Notes under the pieces: generated by a model
Seen by the model: only the letters and a program-made list of their open reading frames with translations
Databases searched by the model: none
What the model was told of the DNA's origin: nothing
Assembly: GCA_000754455.1 (NCBI GenBank)
Contig: JNSE01000002.1
Span: 1-22,391, forward strand
Direction: 5' to 3'
From: an actinobacterium acAMD-2
GTDB taxonomy: Bacteria; Actinomycetota; Actinomycetes; UBA12327
Length of the DNA stretch: 22,391 nucleotides
Translations under genes and position numbers: made by a program
Shown: positions 1 to 7,158 of the stretch, in pieces
Position numbering within the stretch: position 1 is the stretch's first letter
Layout of the letters: every line of letters begins with the position of its first letter

Positions 1-31
1 TACTCCGAAGAGTCTCGATCACTTCCGGCAC

Positions 32-2179
32 TTAGGCCAGGGTGACCGTGACAACAGCGGTGTAGCGAGCGGCCTGCTGGAAGGCAGGAACCGTCAGCGA
101 CAAGGACGACGTGACGTTGTAGACACCACCGGTGGAACCGGTAGTGCTGTTAGCCGTCGTGTCCTTGGTGCACAGGTTCACCGTCGAACCAAATGCCTGG
201 GCAGCTGAACCAGCGGTCACACCACCGGCGCTCAACGTGTCGTCAAAGCCGCTGATCGCGGTCTTGCCAACGGCGCTGTAGTCCCAAGCGGTGCTGTTGG
301 TTGCAGCAGCACATGAAGGCGTGGCCGTCAGGGCTGAAGCAGCGATCGTGCCGGAAGGAACACCGGTGAAGCCGGTGCCCGTGGCAGTCAATGACCAACC
401 ATTGGTTCCACCACGGTTGTCCGACACGGTGATGTCGTTCAACGTACCCGCGATGACAGCTGGTGCCAACGGGGTGGTGATGGTGCCCAAGTTGACGGTC
501 GTGGCGTCACTGTTGGTGTTCGCCGTTCCCACAACAGGGGTGGTGGCCGAGCTGTCGCTCGAACCAGTGGTTGCTGCAGCGTTGGTGTAAACGCGCTGGG
601 TCAGGTTGCCCTGAAGAACCGACACGTTCACGTTCTGCTTGGTGTTACATCCAGCACCACCAGTGGAGTCGCCGGTGTAGGCGATGCACTGGTCTTGGTT
701 AACCGTAAACGTCGTTGAGGCGGCACCGGCCTGCAACACGGAGGTGACGTCAACGTTGGTGTTGGTAGGTGCACAAGAAGAACCCGAGCTGTCGCACAGA
801 ACGGTCTTCTCAGCAAACCCAACAAACGTCGTTGCGGCGTCAGCAACGGTTGGTGAGGCTGAAAGCACTGCGGTTGAGGACGTAGTCGGCAGCGGGCTCA
901 CGTACTGGTTGATCGAACCACGGATGTAAGGACCAACCGGGGCGCACTGAAGTGATCCACCCTGAACAGGAGCGCCAAAGCCGGTGCACTGCGGGCTACC
1001 ACCCGTACCGTCAGTCAGACCCCAGACACCAACGTTGCTGATCTGAGCCGAAACAACGGCCCGCGACAGCGGCAGCGAGTTCGAGCCAGTCAAGGAGACA
1101 ACCGTGCCAGGTCCACCCGAGGTGGGCGAAATAGAGGCAGCAGCCGAACCAAGGATCGTGAGAGGCGTCAAAGAAACATTTGAACCCTCAGTGATCTTGA
1201 TGGCACGAGCACCAGTGGTGTTGCTCGTCAAAACCGCAACACGACCGGTCAAGTTACCCGAAGCATCGGTCTCAAGAACCTTGCCGTTGGTGGAGTTTGC
1301 CGTGTCACACGAAGAACCTGCAGAGTTGCAGATTTCTACGGTGAAGTCAGACGACACCTTCGAAGCTCCCCAGACAGTACCGGCCAAGTTGACCGTACCT
1401 ACCGAGGTGTTCTTCGTGGCTGCACGAACGTCACCAGTAGATCCACGGGTGTAGGAACCAGCGCCAGTAACCGTTCCACCAACGAAGGTGACGGCGGCGT
1501 TAGGACCAGTGATCGTGAAGGCCTCTGCCACAGTGTTTGAGTCCTGTGGAGCGGTCTTGGCAAGACCGGGAAGTGACGAGCCAGCGGTCTGAGTCACGTC
1601 GGAGACGTAGTAGTCAGCGTTGTTAGCCGTACCAGCGCACAAGTTCGTCGAACCACCGGCACCGTTGCCCTGGTCGTCGAAGAAGATCTGGTTCAACTTG
1701 ATCGAAGCCGCACCATTACCGGAAGCGGTGTACGTACCTTCAGTGGTCCATCCACCCTGGTTCGAGGTTGTGCCAATGTTGGTCACAGGGTAAGCACATG
1801 CCGTACCGCCAGAGGAGTTCACGTCATACATTTGCACCGATGCAGTCTGGGCACCCGTGACGCTGACGATGGACGAGACGACCTGTGAGTTCGCATTCAC
1901 ACCAACTGGACCAGTGTTCGGACCAGTTGCCGATACGAGAGTCACTGTGACCGAGTCACCCGCATTGGGGTTAGCCGGAGACTGGCTCAGCGTCAAGACA
2001 GCGGTGTACGTGTTGTTCGTCGTAGCAGTTGTTCCGCCAGCCGTGTTCCCCAAGAACAACGAACCAGCAAGAGTGGTTGATGTCGGGCCGTAAGCGTTAG
2101 CAAGGCCCTGAAGCCCAGCAACACCCACAGCGGCGACAACTAGAGCCGCAGCTCCAGCCATAAGGCGCTTCTTAGTCAT
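32..2179 (-). CDS. Secreted surface protein with N-terminal domain shared with the 915-aa LPXTG protein, and a C-terminal WxL-like domain
   Basis: A 715-aa exported protein. The start is the ATG at 2179, not the upstream in-frame codon at 2287: it follows a purine-rich Shine-Dalgarno (GAGGGGAAGGG) and opens a clear signal peptide (residues 1-29, cleavage after ANA). Residues 30-225 form a domain also found in the protein at 3308-6055 (YGPTS-T, GSLF, GPV-VNANS, GGTAC-YP, QI-FDD-GN, NADYY-SDV-QTA). Around 350-368 an SPTSGGPGTVVSLTG stretch resembles the start of an IPT/TIG Ig-like fold. Residues 556-715 look like a WxL domain: TVSDNRGG then GWSL (W595-S-L597), and a terminal YTAVVTVTLA where the second WxL motif is degenerate (VTL). 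WxL domains bind peptidoglycan non-covalently in Firmicutes, which would fit the absence of an LPXTG anchor or transmembrane tail. The protein is rich in Thr, Ser, Ala and Gly with scattered Cys pairs. Secretion is clear, the WxL assignment is inferred, and the biological role is unknown. Confidence 0.85.
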   Translation of the reverse strand: MTKKRLMAGAAALVVAAVGVAGLQGLANAYGPTSTTLAGSLFLGNTAGGTTATTNNTYTAVLTLSQSPANPNAGDSVTVTLVSATGPNTGPVGVNANSQVVSSIVSVTGAQTASVQMYDVNSSGGTACAYPVTNIGTTSNQGGWTTEGTYTASGNGAASIKLNQIFFDDQGNGAGGSTNLCAGTANNADYYVSDVTQTAGSSLPGLAKTAPQDSNTVAEAFTITGPNAAVTFVGGTVTGAGSYTRGSTGDVRAATKNTSVGTVNLAGTVWGASKVSSDFTVEICNSAGSSCDTANSTNGKVLETDASGNLTGRVAVLTSNTTGARAIKITEGSNVSLTPLTILGSAAASISPTSGGPGTVVSLTGSNSLPLSRAVVSAQISNVGVWGLTDGTGGSPQCTGFGAPVQGGSLQCAPVGPYIRGSINQYVSPLPTTSSTAVLSASPTVADAATTFVGFAEKTVLCDSSGSSCAPTNTNVDVTSVLQAGAASTTFTVNQDQCIAYTGDSTGGAGCNTKQNVNVSVLQGNLTQRVYTNAAATTGSSDSSATTPVVGTANTNSDATTVNLGTITTPLAPAVIAGTLNDITVSDNRGGTNGWSLTATGTGFTGVPSGTIAASALTATPSCAAATNSTAWDYSAVGKTAISGFDDTLSAGGVTAGSAAQAFGSTVNLCTKDTTANSTTGSTGGVYNVTSSLSLTVPAFQQAARYTAVVTVTLA

Positions 2180-2208
2180 AATTGCCCTTCCCCTCAGAAG
2201 GATTGCGT

Positions 2209-2226
2209 CCGCCCCGGTTGGGGCGG
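2209..2226 (-). promoter_or_regulatory. Perfect GC-rich hairpin in the leader of the 715-aa surface protein gene
   Basis: CCGCCCC-GGTT-GGGGCGG gives a perfect 7-bp stem with a 4-nt loop, about 29 nt upstream of the ATG at 2179 and just before its Shine-Dalgarno. No T-run follows, so it does not look like a simple terminator. It could stabilise the 5' end of a highly expressed surface-protein mRNA or affect translation. In the rest of this 227-bp gap I see a TTGACC hexamer (minus strand, 2312-2307) without a convincing -10 partner, and the palindrome TTAACGTTAA at 2376-2385. Confidence 0.45.
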
Positions 2227-2406
2227 GAGAACCGCATAGACCTTTTCCCTGCGGCACTCCACACGGACAGTGATCTAGGCATAGCAAACGGCTAAAGAGG
2301 GTTACGGGTCAAGGGATTTGGCAAACCGGCTGAGATCGTGACCTTGCCGTAATCAAACCGCGACTCACACGCGACTTAACGTTAAATTTCGCACAATCTG
2401 GACCCG

Positions 2407-3240
2407 TTAGTCAAGGGATGTGAGCGCAGAAAACTCGCCCACACCGGACAACTCGCTAAAGCGTCGGATGCCCTCACGTTGCAGCGCCCCCAACCGAAAA
2501 TCCAGCCCCGCAAAATACGTAGCCAGGGCCTGTTCGGGCAACCCCGACTGTGCATGTGCGGCCGCCACCACCTCAGCTGATCCGTCATGGGCAAACGCCA
2601 ATGCCGCAGCGAAACTTTCACGCACCTGCTGGAGTTCATCCGCGCGATCCTGAGCGAACGATCGGCGTGCGGCCCACACAGCAAAGACCATCGGGAGTCC
2701 GGTCCACTCTTTCCAGGCCTGGCCAAGATCGAGAACTTCCCACCCACGCTGAGGTGCATCAAACAAGGTTGCTTGCAACGCAGGATCACCAATTAACACC
2801 GCTGCGTCCGAGTGCTCAAACATCTGCTCTAAGTCAGGTGGGTCCGTGCGATAAGTCGCCATGATTCCTAAGTGCTGCTCCAGCAACATCCGCGCAAGGA
2901 CAACGCTTGTTCGACTTGTTGATCCCAGTGAGATCACCGCACCCTGCAACTGCGACAGCGGAACCTTTGACACCAAACACACCGACTGCACGGGACCATC
3001 GCTGCCGACCGCGACCTCAGGCAGTAGCACGATTTCGTCTAAATGATTCAAGGCCTCGACCAAACTGATTGGCCCCACATCGAGGTCGCCTGCGATGAGG
3101 GAATCAGACAAGACATCTGGCGTATCGCTGACCAGGGTCATCACGTCGGAAAGGTCTTGTTGGGCTAATCCCCACGCCAGCGGCAGGCAATTGAGAAACT
3201 CAATCTGGCCCACGCGAGGCAATGGATGTCCTGACACCAC
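2407..3240 (-). CDS. mqnA: Chorismate dehydratase MqnA (futalosine pathway of menaquinone synthesis)
   Basis: A 277-aa cytoplasmic enzyme of the MqnA/MqnD periplasmic-binding-protein-like family. MqnA removes water from chorismate to give 3-[(1-carboxyvinyl)oxy]benzoate, the substrate of MqnE. Recognisable features are the N-terminal RVGQIEFLNCLPLAWGL (family pattern N-x-LPL-x-x-GL), DTPDVLSDSLIAGDLDVGPIS near residues 39-59, and the SLGSTSRTS loop near 105-113. The start is GTG at 3240, followed by a second GTG, with only a weak ribosome site. The gene lies between two surface-protein genes and is separated from mqnE by about 5 kb, but mqnE, mqnP and the UbiD/UbiX pair in this window complete a consistent pathway context. 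A strong hairpin terminator sits only 20 nt upstream of the start codon, so its own promoter is not obvious. Confidence 0.88.
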   Translation of the reverse strand: MVSGHPLPRVGQIEFLNCLPLAWGLAQQDLSDVMTLVSDTPDVLSDSLIAGDLDVGPISLVEALNHLDEIVLLPEVAVGSDGPVQSVCLVSKVPLSQLQGAVISLGSTSRTSVVLARMLLEQHLGIMATYRTDPPDLEQMFEHSDAAVLIGDPALQATLFDAPQRGWEVLDLGQAWKEWTGLPMVFAVWAARRSFAQDRADELQQVRESFAAALAFAHDGSAEVVAAAHAQSGLPEQALATYFAGLDFRLGALQREGIRRFSELSGVGEFSALTSLD

Positions 3241-3259
3241 TACAGGCTACTGACAAAAG

Positions 3260-3297
3260 ACAAGTGGCGTGACTTCAGGAGAAGTCACGCCACTTGT
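3260..3297 (-). terminator. Rho-independent terminator after the 915-aa LPXTG protein gene
   Basis: A perfect 16-bp inverted repeat (3261-3276 with 3281-3296, arm CAAGTGGCGTGACTTC) has a 4-nt loop, plus one more A-T pair at 3260/3297. On the minus strand it is followed by TCTTTTG. It begins about 10 nt after the stop codon of the surface-protein gene at 3308, so it should end that transcript. It also ends 19 nt before the mqnA start at 3240. Confidence 0.85.
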
Positions 3298-3307
3298 TGA
3301 GGAGCGC

Positions 3308-6055
3308 TTAGAGGTGTCGAGCCGTCTTGACTGGAGCTGCTCGCACTGAACGAACGGCCATGATCAAACCGATCTGGAACAAGATCAGCGCAACCCACAG
3401 TGAGGAGATCGGGTTTCCACCAGTATTGGGCAAGGTGCCACCTGATGTGTCCGTGCCGTCACCACCGCCGTTGTCATCTACCGGCGGGATCGTTGGAGGC
3501 GGAGTGACTTCGCCAACAAAGGGAACCGCAGCAGTGACGCCGATGGGAACGATCGCAGCTTGGGCCTTGATCTTCTTGGTCGGACTAGTCAACGAAGTGG
3601 CCGTCAACGGCGCCGCAGACTTGTTGCACACCGTCAAGAAGGTGTCCGCCGGACCATTGGGCCAGTTGAAGTCCGGCTGCTGGGACTTGGTGTCAAAGGC
3701 GATGGTCTGCAACTCCACAAACACCGGGTTGGTTGCACTTGCATCAGCCGGGAAGGTGAACGCGTTGGCCTTGGTCATGGTCTGACCTGGAAAACGCTGG
3801 CCCTGCCTAATGGGGTTGGCCGCAGTGCCGTAGGGCGTGCCGTTCACGATGATGGTGGCGCTCAACGCGCCGGTGACGATCACGCGGGCTGACGGACGAG
3901 TCCTCCCCGAATCTTGCAGGGATGGGCCGTTGGTTATTCCCTTGTCAAAGGTAACCGCGATTGTGACCTTCTGACCGGCTGTAGGAGCCGCCGGAGTCAA
4001 CGCCACAGTGAACTTCGGATCGCTGATGGGCGGAGCAGGAGTCAAACCAGCACCCTCAGCAAAGCCACCCGTGTCGCCGTCGGTCCAGTTGGACACACCC
4101 TGGATGCCGTTCTGGCACTTCACGCCAGCAACTTGCTGGGTCACCGTGGAAGGAATGTCTTGCGTGGGTCCGGCGCCTTCGGGCGTGACCGTGCTCGATG
4201 GGTCAGAGTCCACCGAGTCCCCAATGGCATTTGTTGCCACCAAGGTGAAGGTGTAATCAGTGCCGTTGGTCAAGCCAGTCACGGTGCAGGTCAACGCAGT
4301 CGCCGGCGTTGGTGTACAGGACTTGGTTGCATCTTCAACGGCTGTGATCGTGTAGCCGGTAATAGCCGAACCACCATCATCAGTTGCCGCAACCCAGGTC
4401 ACGGTTGCTGAAGCATCTCCAGCAACAGCGGTTGGGGCCGCCGGCTTACCTGGCTCGGTAACGGTGGCTGGTGTCGCAGCGTTGGATGGGTCAGAAGCAA
4501 CCGAGGAGCCCACAACATTGCTGGCCACCAAGGTGAAGGTGTACGGCGTGCCATTGGTCAAACCAGTCACCGTGCAGGTCAGCGCAGTAGCAGGCGAAGG
4601 GGTACACGTCTTGGTTGGATCCTCGACTGTGGTCACGGCGTAGCCAGTAATAGCGGAGCCACCGTTGTCAGAAGCCGCGGCCCACGTGATGGTCGCTTCA
4701 GCGTTGCCCGCAGAAGCCGCTGGAGCGGATGGCTTACCAGGTGCGGTAGGAGCCTTCGGGGTCACAGCGCTTGAAGGAGCTGAAGCCGACGAACTGCCAA
4801 TGGCATTGGTGGCAACGACGGTGAACGTATATGCCGTGTCATTGGTCAATCCAGCGACGGTGCAGGTCAACGCAGTTGCCGGCGTTGGCGTGCAGGTCTT
4901 CATCGCATCTTCAACTGCCGTCACGGTGTAACCGGTAACAGCGGATCCACCATTGTCAGAAGGAGCAGTCCAGGTCACCGTCGCCTGAGCATCTCCTGCA
5001 ACAGCTGTAGGTGCGCTGGGAGCAACTGGCGCCGTAGGTGCCTTCGGAGTCACCGCGTTCGATGCGTTTGATGCCGTCGAATCACCGATCGCGTTAGTGG
5101 CCACCAAGGTGAAGGTGTAGGGCGTGTCATTGGTCAGTCCAGCCACCGTGCAGGTCAAACCAGTAGCCGGAGTAGGTGTGCAGGTCTTGGTTGCGTCCTC
5201 CACCGCAGTGACGGTGTAGCCCGTGATGGCTGAACCACCGGTGTCAGAAGCGGCAGACCAACTCACCGTGGCCTCACCATCGCCAGCAACGGCCGTGGGA
5301 GCCGATGGCTTACCTGGGGCGGTAGGCGCAACGACGTTAACCGTGGCCTTGATCGTTGACGAAGCAGCCGGAGCAGTCTTCACAAAGCTCGTTGCACCAG
5401 CACAGGAACTGCAAGCAGTTTGGGCGACATCAGATGCGTAATAGTCAGCGTTGGCCGACGTTCCATTACAGAGCTTAGGAACGGAACCGTCTAGATTTCC
5501 CATGTCGTCAAAATAAATCTGCTTCAGCGCAAAAGTTGTCGACCCAGAACTCGAGGGCGTGTAGGAGCCTGTCGCCGTGTATGGGCCTTCCGGCGAGCTT
5601 GCCAAGATTCTCGTTGCCGGGTAATCACAGGCCGTCCCACCCGAGCCAGAAGTAAGGTCAAGGGTTGCCGTGTTACTGCCCGAAACAGCCATCGTTACTC
5701 GTACAACAACGCTATTGGCGTTGACCGCAACCGGTCCGGTTCGTGCGCCCGTCACTCCTGAGAAGGAAACCTCAACCGGAGTGCCGACAACAGGAGACGC
5801 TGGATTAAGCGAGATGGAGAAGGTATCGGTGTTTGTATTGTTGGATTGAACATTTGCCGTAGAGGCCGCCGACGGAGGACCTACGGTGCCATTCTCAAAA
5901 AACAACGACCCTGAAATTGTCGATGATGTCGGACCATAAACAACCCCCGCTTGCGCAACGCCACCACCAATACCGGTGAGTGCGACTACGGGTGTAGCCA
6001 ACAAGAAGGCGACAGCAGCAGCAGCACCCTTACGGCTCGTGACCATGAACTTCAT
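3308..6055 (-). CDS. LPXTG cell-wall-anchored surface protein with four fibronectin type III repeats
   Basis: A 915-aa exported protein. The start ATG at 6055 has an AAGGGGA Shine-Dalgarno about 7 nt upstream. Order of parts: signal peptide (1-36, VAQA cleavage); N-terminal domain (about 39-235) homologous to the one in the protein at 32-2179; four fibronectin III repeats (about 242-625), each 96 residues; a C-terminal beta-rich domain (about 634-812) that looks like a distant copy of the N-terminal domain; a Gly/Asp/Pro linker; and a sorting signal LPNTGG (875-880) followed by a hydrophobic segment and a basic tail. Sortases cleave such a signal between Thr and Gly and link the protein to peptidoglycan; no sortase gene is in this window. 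Each FN3 repeat has a Cys pair (TCTPTPATxLTC) likely to form a disulfide. The role is probably adhesion or surface structure, but ligand and partner are unknown. Confidence 0.9.
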   Translation of the reverse strand: MKFMVTSRKGAAAAVAFLLATPVVALTGIGGGVAQAGVVYGPTSSTISGSLFFENGTVGPPSAASTANVQSNNTNTDTFSISLNPASPVVGTPVEVSFSGVTGARTGPVAVNANSVVVRVTMAVSGSNTATLDLTSGSGGTACDYPATRILASSPEGPYTATGSYTPSSSGSTTFALKQIYFDDMGNLDGSVPKLCNGTSANADYYASDVAQTACSSCAGATSFVKTAPAASSTIKATVNVVAPTAPGKPSAPTAVAGDGEATVSWSAASDTGGSAITGYTVTAVEDATKTCTPTPATGLTCTVAGLTNDTPYTFTLVATNAIGDSTASNASNAVTPKAPTAPVAPSAPTAVAGDAQATVTWTAPSDNGGSAVTGYTVTAVEDAMKTCTPTPATALTCTVAGLTNDTAYTFTVVATNAIGSSSASAPSSAVTPKAPTAPGKPSAPAASAGNAEATITWAAASDNGGSAITGYAVTTVEDPTKTCTPSPATALTCTVTGLTNGTPYTFTLVASNVVGSSVASDPSNAATPATVTEPGKPAAPTAVAGDASATVTWVAATDDGGSAITGYTITAVEDATKSCTPTPATALTCTVTGLTNGTDYTFTLVATNAIGDSVDSDPSSTVTPEGAGPTQDIPSTVTQQVAGVKCQNGIQGVSNWTDGDTGGFAEGAGLTPAPPISDPKFTVALTPAAPTAGQKVTIAVTFDKGITNGPSLQDSGRTRPSARVIVTGALSATIIVNGTPYGTAANPIRQGQRFPGQTMTKANAFTFPADASATNPVFVELQTIAFDTKSQQPDFNWPNGPADTFLTVCNKSAAPLTATSLTSPTKKIKAQAAIVPIGVTAAVPFVGEVTPPPTIPPVDDNGGGDGTDTSGGTLPNTGGNPISSLWVALILFQIGLIMAVRSVRAAPVKTARHL
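4182..5333 (-). repeat. Four tandem 288-bp repeats encoding fibronectin III domains
   Basis: Matching landmarks (the segment encoding TFTLVATN) fall at about 4241, 4529, 4817 and 5105, an exact 288-bp (96-codon) period. The units encode near-identical text such as GGSAITGYTVTAVEDATKTC and carry high nucleotide similarity, which suggests recent duplication or gene conversion. The repeat boundaries given here are approximate. Confidence 0.85.
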
Positions 6056-6122
6056 GACGGATCCCCTTCTTGTCTCTTCCTGCCCACACAGGAGGAGTTC
6101 GGTAGTTCACACTCTAAAACGA

Positions 6123-6144
6123 GTTAGGCCTAACGCTGATAACG
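6123..6144. promoter_or_regulatory. Palindrome plus short direct repeat upstream of the 915-aa LPXTG gene
   Basis: GTTAGGCCTAAC (6123-6134) is a perfect 12-bp palindrome about 70 bp upstream of the start codon at 6055. It overlaps the direct repeat TAACG-CTGA-TAACG (6131-6143). A TTATCA hexamer here with a weak TTTAGA about 18 bp downstream (minus strand) could be part of the promoter. A protein-binding role is inferred from symmetry and position only. Confidence 0.35.
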
Positions 6145-6208
6145 ATCTGACAACACCGAGAGGCCAGCCGCCCCCTCAGGCAACTGACCTCTTCGGCCTT
6201 TCCAACGG

Positions 6209-6925
6209 TCAGAGGCGTGCGCGACGTGGTGTCGCACGCGCGGCACGAACCGCAAAAATCAATCCGATTTGGAACAACGCAAGGCCAAACAGGGCCAAAA
6301 TCGCTGTTTCCTTGGGACCAGTCTTGGGCAACGCGGCGGGCTTGGTGGTCGTCGCGTTGCTTGTGGCCGTTTCGGTCTTGGTCGTGGTGGTCTTGGTGGT
6401 CTTGGTGGTGGCCTTCTTCGTCACAGTTGCACCTACGTACGTGAGCTCAAAGTTTCTCGGAGCCACCGTGCCGGCAGTACCAGTGGTGTTTTTGGGATTG
6501 GAGATGCTCGTCGCGCTCATGTAGCAAGCATTTTTTGGGCCACATGATGCGATAGGAGGAACAGTGTTTTGGATTGATCCCACAATAATTTTCAACTGCA
6601 CAGTCGCCACGCCTTGAGCATTGGCGGTGGTCAGTTTCGCACCAGAAAGCTTGGTGGCGCCACACACTCCAGGTCCCTTAATGGGGCGCCCCACTGGGCA
6701 CTGTCCAATCGCCACTGGCTCATTCGGATTGAATCCCTTGGCGACAATCGTGACTTTTTCGCCACCCTTGTAGGGGCCAGCAGGAGTGACGCTAATGGTC
6801 TGGGTGCCTTCGGCGGCCTGGGCAGCGCTCGGAGCAACGACACCAGCCACCAGCGAAATACCAGCGGCAAGTGCCACGGTAGCCGTAAGCGTGAGAACCT
6901 TCGTAACCGTCGATTTCGCCGTCAT
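6209..6925 (-). CDS. LPXTG surface protein with neocarzinostatin-like domain
   Basis: A 238-aa exported protein: signal peptide (1-37, SAAQA cleavage), globular domain (about 40-165), Thr/Lys-rich linker (about 169-198) and sorting signal LPKTG (199-203) with hydrophobic segment and Arg-rich tail. The globular part follows the neocarzinostatin/macromomycin family pattern: TISVTPAGPYKGGEKVTIVA, then GFNPNEPVAIGQCP, then ANAQGVATVQL, then SCGPKNACYMSA. Four Cys (76, 88, 128, 134) have spacings close to the two disulfides of neocarzinostatin. Family members in Streptomyces are apoproteins that hold enediyne chromophores, but cell-wall-attached relatives without biosynthetic clusters exist among actinobacteria. 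No enediyne genes are present here, so a chromophore role is not supported. The membrane anchor closely matches that of the 915-aa protein (LFQIGLI-AVR--RA). The start ATG at 6925 is preceded by AAGGAGTGGGCAGGTC, with AAGGAG about 10 nt upstream. Confidence 0.85.
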   Translation of the reverse strand: MTAKSTVTKVLTLTATVALAAGISLVAGVVAPSAAQAAEGTQTISVTPAGPYKGGEKVTIVAKGFNPNEPVAIGQCPVGRPIKGPGVCGATKLSGAKLTTANAQGVATVQLKIIVGSIQNTVPPIASCGPKNACYMSATSISNPKNTTGTAGTVAPRNFELTYVGATVTKKATTKTTKTTTTKTETATSNATTTKPAALPKTGPKETAILALFGLALFQIGLIFAVRAARATPRRARL

Positions 6926-7054
6926 GACCTGCCCACTCCTTGGTTCAGCTTGATTCTCAAGCAGCCGTGTGTGACTCCTGATAAACGGTCCACACCCGTA
7001 TCAGACACCTACGAGCGTGGTTTAGGCAAGAACTTTGAAGAAATCGCCAGAAAC

Positions 7055-7070
7055 GGTTATCAGACGGTTA
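7055..7070. promoter_or_regulatory. Direct-repeat element upstream of the 238-aa LPXTG gene
   Basis: GGTTATCAGACGGTTA contains two GGTTA/CGGTTA half-sites 11 bp apart (TAACCG-TCTGA-TAACCG on the minus strand). An 11-bp period of direct repeats is typical of OmpR-family response regulator sites. It lies about 130 bp upstream of the start codon at 6925. The site shares GTTATCAG with the element at 6131-6144 in front of the other LPXTG gene, in the opposite orientation relative to the gene. Functional assignment is inference. Confidence 0.3.
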
Positions 7071-7080
7071 CCCAAAATGT

Positions 7081-7100
7081 GGCGCTCCACAGCGGGCGCC
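7081..7100 (-). terminator. Possible weak terminator after the membrane protein gene at 7159
   Basis: The arms GGCGC and GCGCC pair around a 10-nt loop that can itself pair (CGCT/AGCG). On the minus strand the hairpin is followed by ACATTTTGGG, a short T-run. It lies about 60 nt after the stop codon of the gene ending at 7159. Confidence 0.35.
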
Positions 7101-7158
7101 CTCCCTCGCCAATGGCGGCAAGGGCCTACGGAACGCATCTGTAGTGCCTGACCGGGTT

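Noticed and set aside
2180..2287. 36-residue N-terminal extension of the 715-aa surface protein
   Set aside because: The signal peptide starts at the ATG at 2179 with a good Shine-Dalgarno, and the extension overlies the leader hairpin.
2382..2399. Second Rex operator (CACAA near 2396)
   Set aside because: Only one half-site is present; the TTGTG partner is missing.
4182..5333. CRISPR-like or non-coding tandem repeat
   Set aside because: The 288-bp period keeps one open frame and encodes FN3 domains; there are no short repeats with unique spacers.
5976..6524. Plus-strand frame opposite the signal-peptide end of the 915-aa gene and the tail of the 238-aa gene
   Set aside because: It spans two well-supported minus-strand genes plus their promoter gap, with V/S-rich shadow composition and no family likeness.
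6209..6925. Enediyne antibiotic carrier protein
   Set aside because: The domain resembles neocarzinostatin, but the protein is wall-anchored and no biosynthetic genes are in view.
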